DNA of 64,000 nucleotides, from NCBI RefSeq assembly GCF_038066595.1, contig NZ_JBBUTH010000008.1:186001-250000 (forward strand). Direction: 5' to 3'. Within the stretch, counting starts at the first letter, position 1, and each line of letters starts with the position of its first letter. Made by a program: the position numbers and the translations under genes. The notes beneath the pieces were generated by a model, which had not been told where the DNA came from, ran no database searches, and saw nothing but the letters and a program-made list of their open reading frames with translations. The stretch is from Pseudaquabacterium inlustre (GTDB lineage Bacteria > Pseudomonadota > Gammaproteobacteria > Burkholderiales > Burkholderiaceae_C). Positions 57,914-64,000 of this stretch are shown piece after piece.

Positions 57914-58987
57914 ATGCAGTACCCCCACACCCCCGAGCGCAGCACCGAGCTGCTGCGCCAGGCCTTGCCGCTGATGTCGCGGCAATCCGCCGCGCTGCAC
58001 CCGATGAGTTACGCGGTCTGGTATGCCTACGTGGCCGACACCGCCTCACCGCTGCGGCTGGAGGTCGACCACCACCTGGCCCAGCGCGGCTCGCTGGACG
58101 AGGCCACCACGGCGCAGCTGTTCCACCGCTACCTGGCCGAGCATGATCCGCAGACGATGCAGCGTGTCAGCGAGGGCCTGCGGCAGCTGATCGGCGGCAT
58201 GTCGGCCCACGCCGCACTGGCCAAGGACCAGACCTCGCGCTACGGCCTCACGCTCGAACGCATGGCGGCCGAGCTGGCCGAGGCGGGCGATGGCGGCCTG
58301 CCGCCCGACGCCGATGCCGACGCCGCCGGGCACCCGCCGGCCATGCTGGAGGAGCTGATGGCGCACACGCGCCAGATGCAGACCGACATGGCCCGGCTGC
58401 AGCAGCGCCTGGCCGACAGCCAGCGCGAGATCGACCAGCTGCGCCACGAGGTGCAGCGGGCGCGCGAGGAATCGCAGGTGGACGCGCTCACCGGTCTGCC
58501 CAACCGCCGCGCCTTCGACCGCCGCCTGGGCGCCGAGCTGTCGGCCAGCGCAGGTGGCGCAAGCGGCGCCGACGCACGCCGCCCCTGCCTGCTGATGATG
58601 GACCTGGACCACTTCAAGCGCATCAACGACAACTACGGCCACCCCTTCGGCGACCAGGTGCTGCGCGCCGTGGCCCAGGTGCTGCAGGCCGTGGTGCGCG
58701 AGCCCGCGCTGGCCGCGCGCGTGGGCGGCGAGGAGTTCGCCGTGCTGCTGCCCGCGGCCACGCTGGACGAGGCCCTGGCGCTGGCCGAGAAGCTGCGCGC
58801 CACCGTGGCCGGCAGCCGCGTGCGCCGCAAGGGGCACGAGGCACCGATCGAGCGCATCACCCTGTCGCTGGGTGCGGCGGTGTGGCATGCCGGCGAGGCG
58901 CCCGAGGCGCTGATCGACCGCGCCGACCGTGCGCTCTACACCGCCAAGGCGGCCGGCCGCGACCGCGTGGCGGTGGCCGACCACTGA
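57914..58987 (+). CDS. Diguanylate cyclase (GGDEF domain)
   Basis: The 357-residue cytoplasmic protein has an N-terminal helical sensor region (about 1-120), a coiled coil (about 140-185) and a C-terminal GGDEF domain that starts at DALTGLPNRRAFD and holds the active-site GGEEF at 271-275. It would make cyclic di-GMP from GTP. The product-inhibition site RxxD just before the active site reads REPA (262-265), so its Asp is lost and feedback inhibition may be weak. The N-terminal region has no recognised domain and is divergent from the amidohydrolase. Confidence 0.93.
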   Translation: MQYPHTPERSTELLRQALPLMSRQSAALHPMSYAVWYAYVADTASPLRLEVDHHLAQRGSLDEATTAQLFHRYLAEHDPQTMQRVSEGLRQLIGGMSAHAALAKDQTSRYGLTLERMAAELAEAGDGGLPPDADADAAGHPPAMLEELMAHTRQMQTDMARLQQRLADSQREIDQLRHEVQRAREESQVDALTGLPNRRAFDRRLGAELSASAGGASGADARRPCLLMMDLDHFKRINDNYGHPFGDQVLRAVAQVLQAVVREPALAARVGGEEFAVLLPAATLDEALALAEKLRATVAGSRVRRKGHEAPIERITLSLGAAVWHAGEAPEALIDRADRALYTAKAAGRDRVAVADH

Positions 58988-59059
58988 GGCCAGCGCAGCG
59001 CCCGCCACCGAGCGACCCCTGGGCCCACCACGGCGGCCACGCGGCGTCCAGCCGGTGGT

Positions 59060-60040
59060 TCAGACCGGCTTGCCCGGCGCGCGCGTGGCCGTGTGACCGG
59101 CGCCCGTGCGCGCAGGCGGCGCCGCCGGCTCGATGGCCAGCCACTCCAGCCACGCCAGTGCCAGGTCGCCGGCGGTGGCCGCCTGGCGGCTGATGGCCAG
59201 CAGCAGGGCCTGGGTGGCCTGCGCGGTGGCCGCATCGGTGGGCAGGTCGTCCGAGGCCCCCGCCGGGCCGGCCGGGCCGGCCGGCGGTGCACCGGCCGGT
59301 GCCAGTGCCCGCGCCTGGGCCAGGGCCTGGCGCGCGGCCAGCACCGCGCGGTCGGCCTGGCGTGCCGCCTCGTGGCAGGCATGCAGCGTGGTCAGGCGCT
59401 GGGCCTGCTCGCTGGTGTGGGCCGACAGGGTCACGCGCAGCGTGGGCGGTTCGGCCACCAGGTGAGGCAGGCGGCCATCGGACAGCGCCGCGCCCAGTCG
59501 TTGAATTTGCGCCTCGCCTGGCAGGCCGCTCAGCTGCGCCACCTCGGCCAGCGCCTGGTCGCGCCGCGCCGCGCGGTCTTCGGCATGGCGCTGGGCCTGG
59601 GCCAGCTGCGTGGCCACGCGGGCCAGCGCGTCGTCGCGGCCGGGCGTGTCGGCCGGCAGGTCCATCAGGGCCGCCTGCTGCGCCCGCGCCATGCGGCCCA
59701 GCGCGTCGGCGGTGGCCCCTTGCAGGTGGTACACGCGCACGGCCACCCATTGCCGGGCCAGGGCCTGCGCACGGCCCGGCTGGGCCTCGCCCAGTGGCGC
59801 CAGCAGGGCGGTGAGCACCGGGTCGTCGAACTGCTGCCACCAGGGGCCGGCAAGAGACGCGGCCACGGCCACCACCGGCGCCACCGGCGCCACCTGGGTG
59901 GCCTGGGCTGCCTGGGCCGCTGAAGCCGGCCACAGCACCAGCAGGGCCTGCAGCGCCAGCACGGTGCGCACCGCCACCCGGCCGGCGCGCAGGCGCGGCC
60001 CCCGGGCACCGGGCATCGCGAACGGGCGACGGCCGCTCAT
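59060..60040 (-). CDS. Shortened outer-membrane-efflux-like exported protein
   Basis: The 326-residue protein has a signal-like N-terminus (AVRTVLALQALLVLWPASA, about 23-41) and then GPWWQQFDDPVLTALLAPL (about 65-83), which resembles the start of mature TolC/OprM-type efflux proteins (WW..F.DP.L..L). Ala/Gln-rich helices follow, as in the TolC helical barrel, but the protein is roughly 130 residues shorter than the family and no beta-barrel strands or lipobox are evident. It starts in an ATGA overlap with the ATPase-like gene upstream, so the two are made together. It may be a degenerate or adapted channel partner. The family call is tentative. Confidence 0.6.
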   Translation of the reverse strand: MSGRRPFAMPGARGPRLRAGRVAVRTVLALQALLVLWPASAAQAAQATQVAPVAPVVAVAASLAGPWWQQFDDPVLTALLAPLGEAQPGRAQALARQWVAVRVYHLQGATADALGRMARAQQAALMDLPADTPGRDDALARVATQLAQAQRHAEDRAARRDQALAEVAQLSGLPGEAQIQRLGAALSDGRLPHLVAEPPTLRVTLSAHTSEQAQRLTTLHACHEAARQADRAVLAARQALAQARALAPAGAPPAGPAGPAGASDDLPTDAATAQATQALLLAISRQAATAGDLALAWLEWLAIEPAAPPARTGAGHTATRAPGKPV

Positions 60041-60804
60041 GCCGCGCTCATCCAGCGGCCGGCACCGCGGCCGGCATGCAGCGGCACGCCGCGGTTGGCG
60101 CTGGCGGCCAGGCGCGGGTGGTCGGTGCTCATCAGCACGCAGCAGCCGTGCAGCGCCGCGGCCGTCCACAGCGACAGGCGCACGGCCGTGATCTGCAGTG
60201 CCGACAGGCCGGCCTCGGGCTGTTCCACCACCACCAGGCGGCGGCGGCCCACCAGGGCACGGGCGATCAGCACCAGGCGCTGCTCGGCCGCTGCCAGCTG
60301 GGCCGGACGGCGGTGCATCACATCCGACAGGCCCAGGGCATCGAGCTCCAGCGCCGCCAGGTCGAAATCGTCGCCCGCGTCGGGCTGCACCAGGCGGCGC
60401 GCCACGGCCACATTGCCCAGCGCTGTGAGCTGCGGATCGAGCGCATCGCCCAGCAGCGCGCGGCCGATGTGGCGGCGCTGCAGCAACTGGCGCTGCGCCG
60501 GACTGAGGCCGCGCGCGTCCAGGCCCAGCACGTCCCAGCGGCCCAGCGGCTCGCGCACCAGTGCGGCGGTTTCCAGCACGGCGCGTTGCAGATCGGGGCT
60601 GCCGCCGCGCAGGTGCACGATGTCGCCCGCCTCGGCCTCGAACACCAGCGGCAGGCCGTCGGCGGTGCGGCCGTGCACCCACAGCGCCCGCGCCGGTTGC
60701 GGGGGCTGACCGGGCAGCACATGGGGCAGCGCGCTGAGCGCGCGGGCGCGGCGCCACGCGGGCGTGATCGCGGGGGACAACAGCGGGGCGAGGGGCGGGT
60801 TCAT
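60037..60804 (-). CDS. ABC ATPase homologue lacking catalytic motifs (pseudo-ATPase, LolD/MacB-like)
   Basis: The 255-residue protein aligns along its length with LolD/MacB-type ATPases: RRHIG before the Q-loop position, PQLTALGNVAVA, MHRRPAQL, VLIARALVGRRRLVVVE and DHPRLAA. The catalytic elements are all changed: Walker A region reads GGSPDLQRA (67-75) without the GK[S/T], the LSGGEQ signature reads LAAAEQ (170-175), the Walker B DE pair is EQ (194-195), and the switch HD is DH (228-229). It therefore should not hydrolyse ATP. ATG 60804 follows AAAGG. No permease gene is adjacent. The regular frame and coupling to the next gene argue against a simple pseudogene. Confidence 0.72.
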   Translation of the reverse strand: MNPPLAPLLSPAITPAWRRARALSALPHVLPGQPPQPARALWVHGRTADGLPLVFEAEAGDIVHLRGGSPDLQRAVLETAALVREPLGRWDVLGLDARGLSPAQRQLLQRRHIGRALLGDALDPQLTALGNVAVARRLVQPDAGDDFDLAALELDALGLSDVMHRRPAQLAAAEQRLVLIARALVGRRRLVVVEQPEAGLSALQITAVRLSLWTAAALHGCCVLMSTDHPRLAASANRGVPLHAGRGAGRWMSAA

Positions 60805-60813
60805 CGCAGGCCT

Positions 60814-60840
60814 TTCATGGCAAGGACGCCATGCCATGAA
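60814..60840. promoter_or_regulatory. Leader hairpin before the pseudo-ATPase gene
   Basis: TTCATGGCA (60814-60822) and TGCCATGAA (60832-60840) form a perfect 9-bp stem just upstream of the AAAGG ribosome site on the minus strand. It may influence translation of the pair. Confidence 0.45.
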
Positions 60841-60897
60841 GGCTAGGCCGCGCGCTGCGCGGCGCTGTTGCGCGAACGTTGTGGGAGGTAAAGGCAG

Positions 60898-60923
60898 CCG
60901 GCGACGCATCCCCGCGTCGCCGG
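60898..60923 (-). terminator. Terminator after uvrA
   Basis: CCGGCGACGC (60898-60907) and GCGTCGCCGG (60914-60923) form a perfect 10-bp stem ten bases beyond the uvrA stop on the minus strand, followed by a short T-containing stretch. It should separate uvrA from the downstream pseudo-ATPase gene. Confidence 0.7.
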
Positions 60924-60932
60924 ATGCCCTGC

Positions 60933-63944
<3,012 letters not shown>

Positions 63945-63974
63945 GGGGACGCGGCGGTTCGAGGGCAACCGACC

Positions 63975-63980
63975 ATCATA
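63975..63980 (-). promoter_or_regulatory. Candidate -10 of uvrA
   Basis: TATGAT on the minus strand lies about 30 bases before the uvrA ATG. The -35 region would fall at or beyond the window edge, so the promoter cannot be confirmed. Confidence 0.35.
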
Positions 63981-64000
63981 GTCGGCCCGCCCGATGCGGG

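Noticed and set aside
60037..60804. Treating the ATPase-like gene as a plain ABC transporter ATPase or as a pseudogene
   Set aside because: All catalytic motifs are altered, so a working ATPase is unlikely; yet the frame is complete, has a ribosome site and is coupled to the next gene, so decay is not shown either.

Overview
The window is high-GC, densely packed DNA with Betaproteobacterial gene content and order: GatCAB divergent from mreBCD-mrdA-rodA, a TctE-like two-component pair facing recA-recX-sucCD, a sigma-54 type IV pilin gene followed by pglL, and a histone H1-like/SWIB protein. This suggests the order Burkholderiales, probably near Rubrivivax, Leptothrix, Ideonella or Roseateles. 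The placement is inferred from gene content and sequence character only; there is no rRNA gene here. No tRNA, insertion sequence, prophage or CRISPR array was found.

Layout. 1-3 kb: tail of a Bug-family solute receptor, an M20 amidohydrolase, then a tandem glycine riboswitch ahead of a DadA-like amino acid oxidoreductase. 3-11.3 kb: a nucleoside uptake and salvage locus with a BMP-type ABC importer, cytidine deaminase and purine nucleoside phosphorylase on the minus strand, and adenosine deaminase divergent from it. 11.4-20.3 kb: TonB-dependent receptor, glutamate-cysteine ligase, Kup, PncB, HppD and a divergent Lrp-type regulator. 20.3-24.4 kb: a flavin monooxygenase with a strong -24/-12 promoter, next to an AcoR-type activator. 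24.5-30.5 kb: AhpD-like protein, exonuclease III head-to-head with pyrE, a DUF4124 protein and gatCAB. 30.7-36.6 kb: the rod-shape operon. 36.6-43.2 kb: histidine kinase/response regulator, recA with an SOS box, recX and sucCD. 43.4-48.9 kb: two TerC proteins, the second behind a yybP-ykoY manganese riboswitch, then a Ser/Thr kinase, PP2C phosphatase, FHA protein and metallo-beta-lactamase-fold hydrolase. 49-53.3 kb: pilA with a sigma-54 promoter, a phosphoethanolamine-transferase-like enzyme of visibly lower GC, and a PglL-type O-oligosaccharyltransferase. 53.4-64 kb: MoaC, an M48 protease, a small membrane protein, an H1-like/SWIB protein, an amidohydrolase, a diguanylate cyclase, an unusual coupled pair (ABC ATPase homologue without its catalytic motifs plus a shortened outer-membrane-efflux-like protein), and uvrA.

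Most of the window is core metabolism and cell biology. The regions most worth following up are the ATPase-dead ABC/short efflux-protein pair at 59.1-60.8 kb, the pilin-modification cluster at 49-53.3 kb, the sigma-54/AcoR/monooxygenase unit at 20.4-24.4 kb, the head-to-head xth/pyrE start region, and the riboswitch-controlled genes.
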